Positions 29,181-38,525 are shown, counted from the stretch's first letter. The stretch is DNA of 64,000 nucleotides from Mucilaginibacter sp. CSA2-8R (GCF_038806765.1 NZ_CP152389.1:1984001-2048000); one strand, 5' to 3'. The notes: generated by a model not told the origin, from the letters alone. A program made the numbers and translations.

Positions 29181-29639
29181 ATGAAAATAGGTATAGTAGC
29201 AGACCATGCCGGTTTTGAGCCAAAGCAGCAGCTGTTTAAGATGCTTACAGACGCCGGTTACGACGTGAAAGACTACGGTGCATTTACGTATGAGGCGACG
29301 GATGACTATCCCGATGTAGTGATACCGTTGGGAGAAGCCATCGCTAAGGGCGATGTAGAGCGTGGTATAGCTGTTTGCGGTAGCGGTGTCGGAGTATCGG
29401 TAGCGGCCAATAAAATGCCGGGGATACGTGCAGCCCTAATTACCGAGACTTACTCGGCGCATCAGGGTGTGGAGCATGACGACATGAACTTGCTTTGCCT
29501 GGGTGGCCGCGTAATTGGTTTGGTACTGATGTGGGAAATAATAGAAGCATACCTGAAAGCCAGGTATGACGGTGGCGAGCGCTTTCAGCGTCGCCTGGAC
29601 AAAGTAATTGCAATTGAACATAAATACACAAAGTCGTGA
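29181..29639 (+). CDS. rpiB: Ribose-5-phosphate isomerase B
   Basis: The 152-residue protein is an RpiB/LacAB-type isomerase converting ribulose 5-phosphate and ribose 5-phosphate. It shows MKIGIVADHAGFEPKQ, the catalytic Cys in GIAVCGSGVGVSVAANK, and the substrate loop TETYSAHQGVEHDDMNLLCLGGRVIG. It sits 5 bp after tkt. Its stop codon overlaps the GTG start of tal by 4 bases (GTGA), pointing to coupled translation. Confidence 0.96.
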   Translation: MKIGIVADHAGFEPKQQLFKMLTDAGYDVKDYGAFTYEATDDYPDVVIPLGEAIAKGDVERGIAVCGSGVGVSVAANKMPGIRAALITETYSAHQGVEHDDMNLLCLGGRVIGLVLMWEIIEAYLKARYDGGERFQRRLDKVIAIEHKYTKS

Positions 29640-30763
29640 AAAATCCATTAGCAAGAATTCCGGAGTTTGGCCAGAGCATCTGGCTTGATTATATAAAAAG
29701 ATCTTTTACCGAAGGTGGAGAACTGAAAAAACTGATTGACGAGGATGACCTGAGAGGTGTTACCTCCAATCCGGCCATATTTGAAGAAGCCATTGCTCAT
29801 AGCAATGACTATGATGATACGCTGGCCGAGTTAAGCAAAGAAAATTTGTCGCCGCAGGAAGCTTTCCTTAAAATCGCCATTGAAGATGTGCAAACCGCCG
29901 CCGACCTTTTTAAAGATGTATATGAAAAAACAGACGGCTTAGACGGTTATGTAAGTTTAGAGGTATCTCCTGGTTTGGCGCTCGATACTGAAGGATCAAT
30001 TAAAGAAGCTCGCTCATCATGGGCAACGCTGAACCGTAAAAATGTGATGATCAAGATACCGGGTACCGAACCCGGACTGCCGGCTATTAAGCAACTTATC
30101 AGCGAAGGCATCAACATCAACGTTACATTGCTGTTTAGTTTAGAGCGTTACCGCGCTGTTGCCGAAACCTACGTTGACGGTTTGGAAGAACGTGCAGCTA
30201 AAGGTGAGCCTGTTGACCGTGTGGCGTCTGTGGCTAGTTTCTTTCTAAGTCGCATTGACACCGCTATTGATCCGCTCTTAGACAAAGCCGCCGAAGACGA
30301 TCATCGCCATGCAACGGTAGCCAAGCAGCTTAAAGGCAAGATAGCTATTGCAAGTGCCCGCGATGCATACTCTATTTATAAAGAGGTTTTTGAGTCTGAG
30401 CGTTTTAAAGCCTTAGCCGCCAAAGGTGCCAAGCCTCAGCGCTTGTTGTGGGCCAGTACCGGCGTTAAAAACAAAGATTATCCAGATTTAATGTACATGG
30501 AAGCTTTGATTGGTCCGGACACTGTAAATACAGTACCTAAAGATACGCTGAATGCTTACCGCGATCACGGCGACCCGGCGTCACGCCTGGAAGACGGACT
30601 GGAAGAAGCGCGTTATCAATTATACCAGTTGGATGACGTTTTAGGCATCAACCTAAATGATATTACTAAACAATTGGAAGAAGAAGGTATACAAAAGTTT
30701 GTAAAACCCTTTGATAGCCTGATGAAGGTAATAGAAGAAAAAAGCAAACAAGTAAGCAAATAA
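29636..30763 (+). CDS. tal: Transaldolase (long, Tal type)
   Basis: The 375-residue protein is a classical longer bacterial transaldolase, distinct from the short TalC at 4332. It shows GVTSNPAIFEEAIAHSNDYDD, the Schiff-base Lys140 in VMIKIPGTEPGLPAIKQL, and NINVTLLFSLERYRAVAE. It transfers the dihydroxyacetone unit from sedoheptulose 7-phosphate to glyceraldehyde 3-phosphate. The start is a GTG overlapping the rpiB stop. The HAD phosphatase follows 4 bp after its stop. Confidence 0.95.
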   Translation: MKNPLARIPEFGQSIWLDYIKRSFTEGGELKKLIDEDDLRGVTSNPAIFEEAIAHSNDYDDTLAELSKENLSPQEAFLKIAIEDVQTAADLFKDVYEKTDGLDGYVSLEVSPGLALDTEGSIKEARSSWATLNRKNVMIKIPGTEPGLPAIKQLISEGININVTLLFSLERYRAVAETYVDGLEERAAKGEPVDRVASVASFFLSRIDTAIDPLLDKAAEDDHRHATVAKQLKGKIAIASARDAYSIYKEVFESERFKALAAKGAKPQRLLWASTGVKNKDYPDLMYMEALIGPDTVNTVPKDTLNAYRDHGDPASRLEDGLEEARYQLYQLDDVLGINLNDITKQLEEEGIQKFVKPFDSLMKVIEEKSKQVSK

Positions 30764-30767
30764 TACC

Positions 30768-31385
30768 ATGCAGTCGCCGATTAAATTATTGCTGCTCGAT
30801 ATTGGTGGCGTACTTTTAACCGATGGCTGGGAAACACGATCAAGGGAAAAGGCCGCAGCGCTTTTTTCCCTTGATTCAGTTGAGCTGAACCAGCGGCACC
30901 GGAACACTTTTGACGCCTACGAGTCGGGTAAGATCACTTTAGATGAGTACCTGGATCTTATTGTTTTTTATGAGGAAAGGCCATTTTCTCGCACTGAGTT
31001 TAAACAATTCATGATGGCCGAGTCAAAACCCTTCCCTGATACCATCGATTATATTTCAAAAATCAAGCATCATTTTCAGCTTCCTACAGCTACCGTAAAC
31101 AATGAGCCGCTTGAACTTAATGAGCATCGTATACACACTTATCATCTAAAAAGTGTGATTGATGTTTTTGTGTCATCGTGTTATGTGAATATGCGCAAAC
31201 CCGATCCCAAGATGTATCAACTGGCGCTAAATATGATGCAGGTCAAACCCCAGGAAACTTTGTACATTGACGACCGAAAAGTGTATACTGAAATCGCCAT
31301 TAAGCTTGGTATTAATGCCATCCATCATACTGGCTTAGCATCAACACAGCAGCAACTGGCCGGGTTCGGTTTAACACTGCCTTAA
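30768..31385 (+). CDS. HAD-superfamily phosphatase in the pentose phosphate operon
   Basis: The 205-residue protein is a HAD-IA type hydrolase. The nucleophile is Asp11 in LLLLDIGGVLLTD, where the second motif position is Gly, as in YihX-like phosphatases. A helical cap follows (about 20-90). Motif 3 Lys is in NMRKPDPKMYQLAL and motif 4 is LYIDDRK, with the C-terminal GINAIHH strand. The motif 2 Thr/Ser region (LPTATVNNEP) is less clear. Tight spacing (4 bp after tal, 42 bp before gnd) places it in the operon. Its substrate is unknown; a sugar phosphate or a toxic side product of the pathway is plausible. Confidence 0.88.
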   Translation: MQSPIKLLLLDIGGVLLTDGWETRSREKAAALFSLDSVELNQRHRNTFDAYESGKITLDEYLDLIVFYEERPFSRTEFKQFMMAESKPFPDTIDYISKIKHHFQLPTATVNNEPLELNEHRIHTYHLKSVIDVFVSSCYVNMRKPDPKMYQLALNMMQVKPQETLYIDDRKVYTEIAIKLGINAIHHTGLASTQQQLAGFGLTLP

Positions 31386-31427
31386 CAACACTAACAAAAC
31401 TTTCAACAATTAAACATTTATAACAAC

Positions 31428-32837
31428 ATGGAGCAATATGATTTTGGTATGGTGGGCCTCGGAGTGATGGGCCGCAACCTGCTTTTTAATATAGCAGATC
31501 ATCAATATAACGTAGCCGGTCTGGATTTAGACCAGGGTAAGGTTGATGCCTTGCAAAATGAAGCAACCGAAAAGCAAATAGTAAAAGGCACAACCAAGGT
31601 TGATGAATTTGTAAAAATGCTCAAAACGCCGCGCGCTATTATGCTGCTGGTGCCTGCAGGCAAGCCTGTAGACGGCGCCATTGCTAGCCTGGTTCCGTTG
31701 TTGGAGAAAGGTGACATTATTGTTGATGGTGGTAACTCTTACTTTCCGGATACCGACCGCCGTTTTAAAGAATTAAGCGAAAAGGGAATTCACTTTTTTG
31801 GCATGGGAGTATCAGGCGGAGAAGAGGGTGCACGTTTTGGACCAAGCATGATGCCAGGGGGCGACCGCGATGCCTACGACAGGCTTAAACCAATTTTTGA
31901 AGCCGTTGCAGCCAAAGTGAACGGAGAGCCCTGCGTGGCCTATATGGGTACAGGTTCGGCTGGCCACTATGTAAAAATGGTACACAATGGTATCGAATAT
32001 GGCATTATGCAGCTGATATCTGAAGTGTACGACTTACTCAAACGTGGTTTAAAATACAGTGACGACCAGTTGCAGCAAACTTTTCAGGATTGGAATGAAG
32101 GTGAACTGAAGTCATTTTTGTTGGAGATAACTGGCATCGTGCTTAAAAAGAATGACGATGAAACCGGTAAGCGTCTAGTAGAAATGATTTCTGATGTGGC
32201 CCGTGCTAAAGGCACCGGTAAATGGACGTCGCAAAACGCTATGGATATACAGGCACCAGTGCCGGTTATTGACGCTGCGGTATCGATGCGCGATTTATCA
32301 AAATATAAAACGGAGCGTTTACAAGCCTCCGAAAAACTGGCCTGGAACAATGCCGCTAATGATAGCGACGAACATGGCGGTTTAATTGAGCACGTTAAAA
32401 AGGCATACCACTTTGCTATGTTAACTATCTATGCCCAGGGTTTGGCGCAGCTGCAACTGGCGTCCAAAGAGTATAATTATGGTTTAAACCTTGCCGAGGT
32501 AGCTAAAATATGGCGCGGTGGTTGTATCATCCGTTCAACATCGCTCGAGGATTTTATGCATGCTTTTGTTAAAAATCCGGAACTGCCTAACATCATGCTG
32601 GATGATAGCATTGCAGCTACTTTGTTAGATACGCAGGAAGCAGCGCGTTTTACCGCCAAGTTCGCTATTGATAAAGGCATTGCCGCATCGGCATTACTAT
32701 CAGCCTTAAGCTATTTTGATGCATATCGTACAGCAAAGCTTCCCACCAACCTCATTCAGGCGCAGCGCGATTACTTTGGTGCTCACACGTATGAACGTAC
32801 CGACCGCGAAGGCGTATTTCACACTAAATGGGAATAA
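31428..32837 (+). CDS. gnd: 6-Phosphogluconate dehydrogenase, decarboxylating
   Basis: The 469-residue protein has the normal length and the three family hallmarks. These are the NADP fold GMVGLGVMGRNLLFNIADH, the substrate motif GVSGGEEGARFGPSMMPGG, and the catalytic Lys183 in GSAGHYVKMVHNGIEYG. An all-helical C-terminal domain with GGCIIRS follows. It oxidises 6-phosphogluconate to ribulose 5-phosphate and makes NADPH. It precedes zwf and pgl, so the three oxidative-branch genes run together in reverse pathway order. Confidence 0.97.
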   Translation: MEQYDFGMVGLGVMGRNLLFNIADHQYNVAGLDLDQGKVDALQNEATEKQIVKGTTKVDEFVKMLKTPRAIMLLVPAGKPVDGAIASLVPLLEKGDIIVDGGNSYFPDTDRRFKELSEKGIHFFGMGVSGGEEGARFGPSMMPGGDRDAYDRLKPIFEAVAAKVNGEPCVAYMGTGSAGHYVKMVHNGIEYGIMQLISEVYDLLKRGLKYSDDQLQQTFQDWNEGELKSFLLEITGIVLKKNDDETGKRLVEMISDVARAKGTGKWTSQNAMDIQAPVPVIDAAVSMRDLSKYKTERLQASEKLAWNNAANDSDEHGGLIEHVKKAYHFAMLTIYAQGLAQLQLASKEYNYGLNLAEVAKIWRGGCIIRSTSLEDFMHAFVKNPELPNIMLDDSIAATLLDTQEAARFTAKFAIDKGIAASALLSALSYFDAYRTAKLPTNLIQAQRDYFGAHTYERTDREGVFHTKWE

Positions 32838-32876
32838 CAGATTTTTAGCTGATACCTGAATAATAACAACAGCGTA

Positions 32877-34379
32877 ATGAAAACACAAAAAAAAGCACCA
32901 CCAACCATTATTGTCATTTTTGGCGGTACTGGTGATTTGGCTAAACGTAAATTGATACCGGCATTTTATAATCTTTTTAAAGATGGCTGGATGTCTGATC
33001 AGTTTGCCATTGTTGGCCTGGGGCGTACCCAGTTAAACGACGATGATTTCCGTCAACGATTATACGATGGCTTAGTCAGTTTTTCAAGAAGCGGCAAGCC
33101 TGCAGATGATAAATGGGCTGTATTTAAAGAAAACATCAGCTATTTTGTATCTAATGCAGATGACGGCAACTCGTATAAAGAACTTGCCCAAAAGCTGGAT
33201 GCTATCGACCAGAAGTGGGGAGCAAGAGCAAATCGCTTATTCTATATGTCGGTTGCGCCGCAATTGATAGGTCCGGTAACCATTCACCTCAATGAAAGCG
33301 GTTTGGCTGCTAACTGCGACACCGACCGCATCGTGGTCGAAAAGCCATTTGGGCACGATACCGATAGTGCTATAGAACTGAATAAACTGCTTACCAGTAA
33401 ATTTAGCGAAAAGCAAATTTATCGTATAGACCATTATCTGGGTAAAGAAACCGTGCAGAACATTCTGGCTTTCAGGTTTGCTAATGCCCTTTTTGAGCCT
33501 ATCTGGAACCGTAATTTTATAGACTATGTGCAAATTACTGTTGCCGAGCAGGTTGGGGTAGAAGAGCGCGGAGGTTACTATGAAGGTGCAGGTGCATTGA
33601 AGGATATGATCCAGAACCACCTGTTGCAGCTGCTCTGTATGATTGCCATGGAGCCGCCGGTATCATTTGAAGCTGAAGAAATTCGCAACCGCAAAATTGA
33701 TGTATTGCGCGCGGTGCATCGTATTAAGCCTGAGGATGTGCACAATTGTGCCGTGCGTGGCCAATACGGCGGCGGTTGGATGCAGGGCGAAAAAGTTCCG
33801 GGCTATCGTGAGGAAGAAGGCGTTAATCCGCGTTCGAACACGGAGACGTTTGCTGCCGTTAAATTTTCCATCGAAAATTGGCGCTGGCAGGGCGTACCGT
33901 TTTACGTGCGTACCGGTAAACGTATGCAGGAAAAAACCTCATCTATTACCATACAATTCAGGCCGGTTCCGCATTTAACATTTGAGCCTTCACAGGCAGA
34001 CAGTGTGACACCAAACCGCCTGACGATTAATATACAGCCGCAGATGGACATCAGGCTTAGGTTTATGGCAAAAAAGCCAGGCCTGGAAATGGATTTAAAA
34101 CCGGCCGAAATGGTGTTTGACTACGCCAGCGGAAAAGACTCGCCCGAGGCATACGAAACTCTCTTGCTGGATGCAATGGTGGGAGACGCTACCCTGTTTA
34201 TGCGGAGCGATCAGGTAGAAGAAGCGTGGAAGGTGATTACCCCTATACAGGAAGCCTGGGCATCGCGCGAGTCTCTCGATTTCCCAAATTACAGTGCAGG
34301 TACCTGGGGCCCTGAAAGTGCAGAAGCGCTGATTGCCCGCCAAGGTCATACCTGGAGTTCGGCCCTGCACAAAAGTTAA
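32877..34379 (+). CDS. zwf: Glucose-6-phosphate 1-dehydrogenase
   Basis: The 500-residue protein has normal length. It shows the coenzyme-binding [18 protein letters not shown] and the substrate site [19 protein letters not shown] with Asp185 and His186. [23 protein letters not shown] and the C-terminal VRTGKRM and [10 protein letters not shown] segments complete the family pattern. It catalyses the first step of the oxidative pentose phosphate branch, producing NADPH and 6-phosphogluconolactone. It lies 39 bp after gnd and 16 bp before pgl. Confidence 0.97.
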   Translation: MKTQKKAPPTIIVIFGGTGDLAKRKLIPAFYNLFKDGWMSDQFAIVGLGRTQLNDDDFRQRLYDGLVSFSRSGKPADDKWAVFKENISYFVSNADDGNSYKELAQKLDAIDQKWGARANRLFYMSVAPQLIGPVTIHLNESGLAANCDTDRIVVEKPFGHDTDSAIELNKLLTSKFSEKQIYRIDHYLGKETVQNILAFRFANALFEPIWNRNFIDYVQITVAEQVGVEERGGYYEGAGALKDMIQNHLLQLLCMIAMEPPVSFEAEEIRNRKIDVLRAVHRIKPEDVHNCAVRGQYGGGWMQGEKVPGYREEEGVNPRSNTETFAAVKFSIENWRWQGVPFYVRTGKRMQEKTSSITIQFRPVPHLTFEPSQADSVTPNRLTINIQPQMDIRLRFMAKKPGLEMDLKPAEMVFDYASGKDSPEAYETLLLDAMVGDATLFMRSDQVEEAWKVITPIQEAWASRESLDFPNYSAGTWGPESAEALIARQGHTWSSALHKS

Positions 34380-34395
34380 AATTTAATGTAAAGCT

Positions 34396-35121
34396 ATGAT
34401 TAAAGTATTTGATAACAAAGCGGAGATAAGCACGGCAGCGGCAGAGCTATTTGTACAGATTGCACAGCGATCCATTAGCCAAAACGGAAAGTTTGTAGTA
34501 GCACTTACGGGGGGATCGTCGCCCGAGCAGCTGTACACTTTATTGGCCCAGCCCGAGTATCAAAACAAGATAGACTGGACCAAAGTTTTTGTTTTTTGGG
34601 GAGACGAACGTTGGGTGCCGCTTGATGACGAGCAGAGCAATGGCAAAATGGCCGATCGTACCTTGCTAAGTAAAGTACCCGTACCTGAAAACCAAGTGTT
34701 TTACATGTGGCAAGAAGGCATTAGTGCCGATGATTATGCGGCTCAATATGAAAACGAAATCCGGAAGCATTTAAATGCAGACCTAAGTTTTGATCTCATC
34801 TTGCTGGGCATGGGGCCTGATGGCCATACCGCTTCGCTGTTTCCGCATCAGCAGGTATTGCAAGAAACGCAAAAGCTGGTAGCAGCCTACCATCTGGATG
34901 CCCAAAATATGTACCGTATTACGCTAACGGCACCTCTCATTAACAAGGGGCAACACCTGTTGGTAATGCTGTATGGCGAAAATAAAGCACCAGCCTTACA
35001 TGAGGTGCTCGAAGGCGAGCATAACACGGATTTGTATCCGGCGCAGATGCTCAAACCTGAAACTGGCGACATAACCTGGCTGGTAGACAAGGCTGCCGCA
35101 AGTCAGTTAAAATCAGTTTAG
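34396..35121 (+). CDS. pgl: 6-Phosphogluconolactonase
   Basis: The 241-residue protein matches the Pgl/NagB-like lactonase family. It shows VALTGGSSPEQLYTLLAQPEY, the VFWGDERWVPLDDEQSNGKM loop, and the catalytic region LLGMGPDGHTASLFP with its conserved Asp and His. It hydrolyses the lactone made by Zwf. It starts 16 bp after zwf, completing the oxidative branch. A hairpin with G-U pairs and a downstream T-run lies 26 bp after the stop, so the ROK kinase may have its own promoter. Confidence 0.94.
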   Translation: MIKVFDNKAEISTAAAELFVQIAQRSISQNGKFVVALTGGSSPEQLYTLLAQPEYQNKIDWTKVFVFWGDERWVPLDDEQSNGKMADRTLLSKVPVPENQVFYMWQEGISADDYAAQYENEIRKHLNADLSFDLILLGMGPDGHTASLFPHQQVLQETQKLVAAYHLDAQNMYRITLTAPLINKGQHLLVMLYGENKAPALHEVLEGEHNTDLYPAQMLKPETGDITWLVDKAAASQLKSV

Positions 35122-35147
35122 TTTTATTGTTCTTTTTAACGCTTTGT

Positions 35148-35182
35148 TGTGGTTGGTCTAGATGAATGTTTGACCAGCCGCA
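35148..35182 (+). terminator. Probable hairpin terminator after pgl
   Basis: An 11-bp stem (TGTGGTTGGTC with GACCAGCCGCA, two G-U pairs in RNA) encloses a 13-nt loop and is followed 11 bp later by a run of seven T. It separates pgl from the ROK kinase. Confidence 0.45.
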
Positions 35183-35224
35183 GCAATGCGTTTACTTTTT
35201 TTAGATTTTAAATTTATATTAATT

Positions 35225-36178
35225 ATGGCAACGGATACAGATTTACGGATAGGCATTGATTTAGGTGGAACCAATACCAAGTATGCTTTAATTACCGCAG
35301 ACGGCACTATTTTAGAAAAAGGCCGCATTGCAACAGCTGACTATCCGGACGCTGCATCTTTTGTTGACGGCTTGCATGAGCAACTGCTGCCTCTTATTGA
35401 AAAACATAACGCTAAGGATAAATTAAAGGGGATAGGTATCGGTGCTCCTAACGCGAACTTTTTTACCGGCAACATTGAACACGCCGTTAACCTTAAATGG
35501 AAAGACATTGTGCCGCTGGCTAAAATGGTAAGTGATAAGTTTGGTTTAAAATGTGTACTAAATAACGATGCTAAAGTGGCAGCTTTAGGCGAACATACTT
35601 TTGGTGTGGCCAAAAACATGTCCGATTTTATTATGATTACCCTGGGCACCGGGGTAGGGAGCGGCATTTTTGTAAATGGCAGTTTACTGTACGGCTGTAA
35701 AGGTAACGCGGGCGAACTGGGACATACCGTTATTAGGCATAATGGCCGGATACACTGGTCAACCGGTTTAAAAGGTACTGTAGAGAGTTATTGCTCGGCA
35801 ACGGGCATCGCCATTACAGCTAAAGAGATGCTGCACAACGCTGAGATAGAAAGCCAATTAAGCCAGTATAAAGATGATGAGCTGACGTCAAAAGCTGTTT
35901 ATGATTGTGCTGTTAACGGCGATGAGCTGGCTGTTTCTGTTTTCAAATTTACAGGCAATATTTTAGGCGAGGCTTTGGCTAATTTTGCATTATTTTCTGC
36001 ACCTGAAGCTATTGTGTTATTTGGCGGTGTTATGCGTGCTGGTGACATGATTTCACAGCCTGCTCAACAAAGCTTTGAAGAACATCTGATTACCTCTTAC
36101 AAAGGACAGGTAAAATTGCTTCACAGCAGCCTGGACTTAGACGATGCCGCTATTTTAGGTGCAAGCCGTTTAGTTTAA
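35225..36178 (+). CDS. ROK-family sugar kinase, probable glucokinase-type
   Basis: The protein belongs to the ROK (repressor, ORF, kinase) family. It shows the ATP-binding GIDLGGTNTKYALI, the catalytic Asp in LNNDAKVAALGEHTFG, and the phosphate loop ITLGTGVGSGIFVNG. The start is best placed at 35225 (MATDTDLRIGIDLGG, 317 residues); a longer frame from 35186 adds a meaningless hydrophobic lead. It has no helix-turn-helix domain, so it is a kinase and not a regulator. Where most ROK kinases have the CxCGxxGC zinc site after GELGHT, this protein reads GRIHWSTGLKGTVESYCSATG, with those cysteines missing. Glucose or another released hexose is the likely substrate. Confidence 0.9.
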   Translation: MATDTDLRIGIDLGGTNTKYALITADGTILEKGRIATADYPDAASFVDGLHEQLLPLIEKHNAKDKLKGIGIGAPNANFFTGNIEHAVNLKWKDIVPLAKMVSDKFGLKCVLNNDAKVAALGEHTFGVAKNMSDFIMITLGTGVGSGIFVNGSLLYGCKGNAGELGHTVIRHNGRIHWSTGLKGTVESYCSATGIAITAKEMLHNAEIESQLSQYKDDELTSKAVYDCAVNGDELAVSVFKFTGNILGEALANFALFSAPEAIVLFGGVMRAGDMISQPAQQSFEEHLITSYKGQVKLLHSSLDLDDAAILGASRLV

Positions 36179-36239
36179 CCCAGCCGAAGTGCTGTGCGGG
36201 CTGTTAAGGTTTAACTGTTGATGCAGTGGCTTACCTATC

Positions 36240-36545
36240 AGCCAGTCTGTTACGGCCAGCGTAACGGTAACCCATACCGGCAGAGCGGAAGGTAAAGAGA
36301 TGGTGCATCTTTATACTCACGATTTGTTAAGCACCTGCACTGGCTTGGTTAAAGAACCTAAAGACTTCCGTAAAATTATACTTGAATTTGGCGGAAGTAA
36401 AGAGTTAATTTTAACCATCCGCGAAAATACCTGAAGTTTTATAACGAGGTTTTAATACGGTGCCGAACATCGCGATTTAAAATCATTCACCTATAAGGAC
36501 CCGTTCAACGTCAAAGAAACTCACTTTACATTATTAATTAAGTAA
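36240..36545 (+). pseudogene. Decayed C-terminal fragment of a GH3 glycosidase (fibronectin III-like domain)
   Basis: Translating from 36243 gives an open stretch ending at 36434 whose sequence SVTVTHTGRAEGKEMVHLY and VKEPKDFRKIILEFGGSKEL matches the Fn3-like domain closing GH3 beta-glucosidases and beta-xylosidases. After a one-base frame change near 36430 the expected LKFYN motif follows. A third frame segment ends FNVKETHFTLLIK with a stop at 36543-36545. The first 600 or so residues of a GH3 are absent, and the remainder has at least two frame breaks. It is a relic next to a GH43 gene, most likely a lost beta-xylosidase or beta-glucosidase of the locus. Confidence 0.82.
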
Positions 36546-36566
36546 GCGCGCGAATCAAGCATCAAC

Positions 36567-36613
36567 AAAAAGGCCTTTGTCAACTAACATCAGTAGGTAA
36601 TAAAGGCCTTTTT
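36567..36613. terminator. Bidirectional hairpin terminator after the GH3 relic
   Basis: A 12-bp stem (AAAAAGGCCTTT with AAAGGCCTTTTT) encloses a 23-nt loop. It lies between the plus-strand ROK/GH3 relic and the minus-strand GH43. Confidence 0.8.
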
Positions 36614-36655
36614 ATAGTGTAATGTGTATTCAGTGTACAAAACTCAACGTTTAAA

Positions 36656-38305
36656 TTACTTCAGTGGCGTCAACCTAAACCAATCAATATCAGCGTAGCC
36701 CGAATCATTTATTTGGGTGTTGCGGATGCAGAAAAGGGCGAGCTTGGCACCCACCCAGCGTCCGGGCGTTGCTTTAAAGGTATCACCCACTATATTAAAG
36801 TTCCTGCCATCATTGCTGTAAGCAAAGCTGCACATTGCGCCCGGCTGCACAATCACCCGCAAATAAATAGTTGAAGAACTTAGTTTTGCTAATTCCCGTT
36901 CGTTTTCCCCGCCGCCGCGGTCGGCACTTTTACAGGTGCTGAATACCAGGTAATCGCCGTCCTTTTTATGTTTGATGCCTATGCCTGCATAACTCAATCC
37001 CATTACAGCCAGGCCGGCCTTCTCGCCCTCCAGTTTAGTGTTAGGCGTGAACTCCAGTTTCACTGTTGCTATAAATTCTTCAGCCGGAAATTTCTGCATC
37101 AGCAGGTTGGGTACCTGCCACAGATTTTTAGTCTCATCGGGCACTCTGGCGCTGTACAGACGCAATACTCCCTTAGCAGGGTACAGATAGCTCCAATGCG
37201 CTTTGGGGTTGGCATTCCATTGCCACTGCAGGCCCAACTGGTTAGTATTAAAGTCATCGCTTTCAATCGGATTTTCTACTACGGCCGGTAACTTACCCAC
37301 ATTTGGCTTACGATAAGTCAGTACCGGTTCGCCTTTGCCATCTCCGTCTTTCTCCAACCCAATCACCGGCCAGTTATCTTTCCAAATCATCGGCTCCAAA
37401 TGTACCACGCGGCCGTAAGCATCTTTATCCTGAAAATGTATAAACCAGTCTTCGCCGGTACTGGTATTTACCCAGGCACCCTGATGCGGCCCGTTGATGG
37501 GACTTTTGCCCTGATCCATCACTACCCTACGTTCATAGGGACCATAAATGTTATTAGAACGCAAAGCCAGCTGCCAGCCGGTAGATACGCCACCGGCTGG
37601 GGCAAAAATATAATAGTAGCCATTGCGCTTATAAAATTTAGGCCCTTCCAACGTAGGGTCATGCTCATGCCCGTCATATACAATCATGCCTTCATCAGTT
37701 ACTTTGGTGCCGGCTTTATTCAATTTATTTATCGCAATAACACTTTTAATACCGGCCCTGCTACCAGCAAACCCATGTACCAGGTACATCGAGCCATCAT
37801 CATCTAAAAGCGGGCAGGGGTCAATCAAGCCTTTACCGGGCATCACCAGCACCGGATCGGTCCAAGGGCCTGCCGGATCAGTGGCTTTAGTAAGGTAGAT
37901 GCCGAAATCTGGGTCGGGATAATATATATAAAACTGTTTGTTGTAATAGCGTATGGCAGGAGCCCAAACACCATCGCCGTGGCGGGGCGTATCAAAATGC
38001 TCAAAGGGCGGTTGCTTATTGAGGGCGTAGCCTAAAATTTTCCAATTAACAAGGTCCTTAGAATGCAGTATAGGTAAACCAGGTATATTCTCGAAGCTGG
38101 ATGAAACCAGGTAAAAATCGCTGCCTACCCTAATTACATCAGGGTCAGAATAATCGGCGTTTATGACTGGGTTTTTGTATTGTCCATTGCCTAAATCCGG
38201 GCTCCATACTTTTGATATGTATGGTTGAGTTGGCATTATCTTTTGCTGTGCAGATACAACTTGGGCAACCAGGTAATAAAGGAAGAGTAATATTAATTTT
38301 TTCAA
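36656..38305 (-). CDS. GH43 beta-xylosidase/arabinofuranosidase with C-terminal beta-sandwich
   Basis: The 549-residue secreted enzyme (signal peptide ending VVSAQQ) carries the GH43 propeller motifs. They are ADYSDPDVIRVG (base), GLIDPCPLLDDDG (modulator) and PTLEGPKFYKRNG (acid), followed by PHQGAWV. The C-terminal region from about residue 345 is the GH43_C2-like sandwich (QWQWNANPKAHWSYL, GLAVMGLSYAGIGIKH). It differs clearly from the GH43 at 21219 and is probably of another subfamily. It stands alone on the minus strand between two plus-strand units. Confidence 0.93.
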   Translation of the reverse strand: MKKLILLFLYYLVAQVVSAQQKIMPTQPYISKVWSPDLGNGQYKNPVINADYSDPDVIRVGSDFYLVSSSFENIPGLPILHSKDLVNWKILGYALNKQPPFEHFDTPRHGDGVWAPAIRYYNKQFYIYYPDPDFGIYLTKATDPAGPWTDPVLVMPGKGLIDPCPLLDDDGSMYLVHGFAGSRAGIKSVIAINKLNKAGTKVTDEGMIVYDGHEHDPTLEGPKFYKRNGYYYIFAPAGGVSTGWQLALRSNNIYGPYERRVVMDQGKSPINGPHQGAWVNTSTGEDWFIHFQDKDAYGRVVHLEPMIWKDNWPVIGLEKDGDGKGEPVLTYRKPNVGKLPAVVENPIESDDFNTNQLGLQWQWNANPKAHWSYLYPAKGVLRLYSARVPDETKNLWQVPNLLMQKFPAEEFIATVKLEFTPNTKLEGEKAGLAVMGLSYAGIGIKHKKDGDYLVFSTCKSADRGGGENERELAKLSSSTIYLRVIVQPGAMCSFAYSNDGRNFNIVGDTFKATPGRWVGAKLALFCIRNTQINDSGYADIDWFRLTPLK

Positions 38306-38525
38306 CAGTAATGTATTTGCAGGTTTTGGGCGATTATTTGTTTAGCATCTGAAAGTAAGAAGAAAAGTCGAAATGTACGGTTACCTGTTTTATTCTAGGC
38401 CGACGGCTTTCTACAGGAATAATGATGGCTGTAAAATACCCGTTACGTTTATAAGGAAATTTTAAGGCGATAGCAACACAAATGAGTTTATATCTAACTA
38501 CTTTTAGGTCCTAACTTACCTACTG

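Noticed and set aside
33237..33620. 127-codon open frame opposite zwf
   Set aside because: Antisense shadow of a well conserved dehydrogenase.
35186..35224. N-terminal extension of the ROK kinase
   Set aside because: The added residues are hydrophobic and unlike ROK starts, whereas Met at 35225 leads directly into the ATP-binding motif.
37400..37807. 135-codon open frame opposite the GH43 gene
   Set aside because: It is antisense to a clear GH43 catalytic domain and its translation has no family features.
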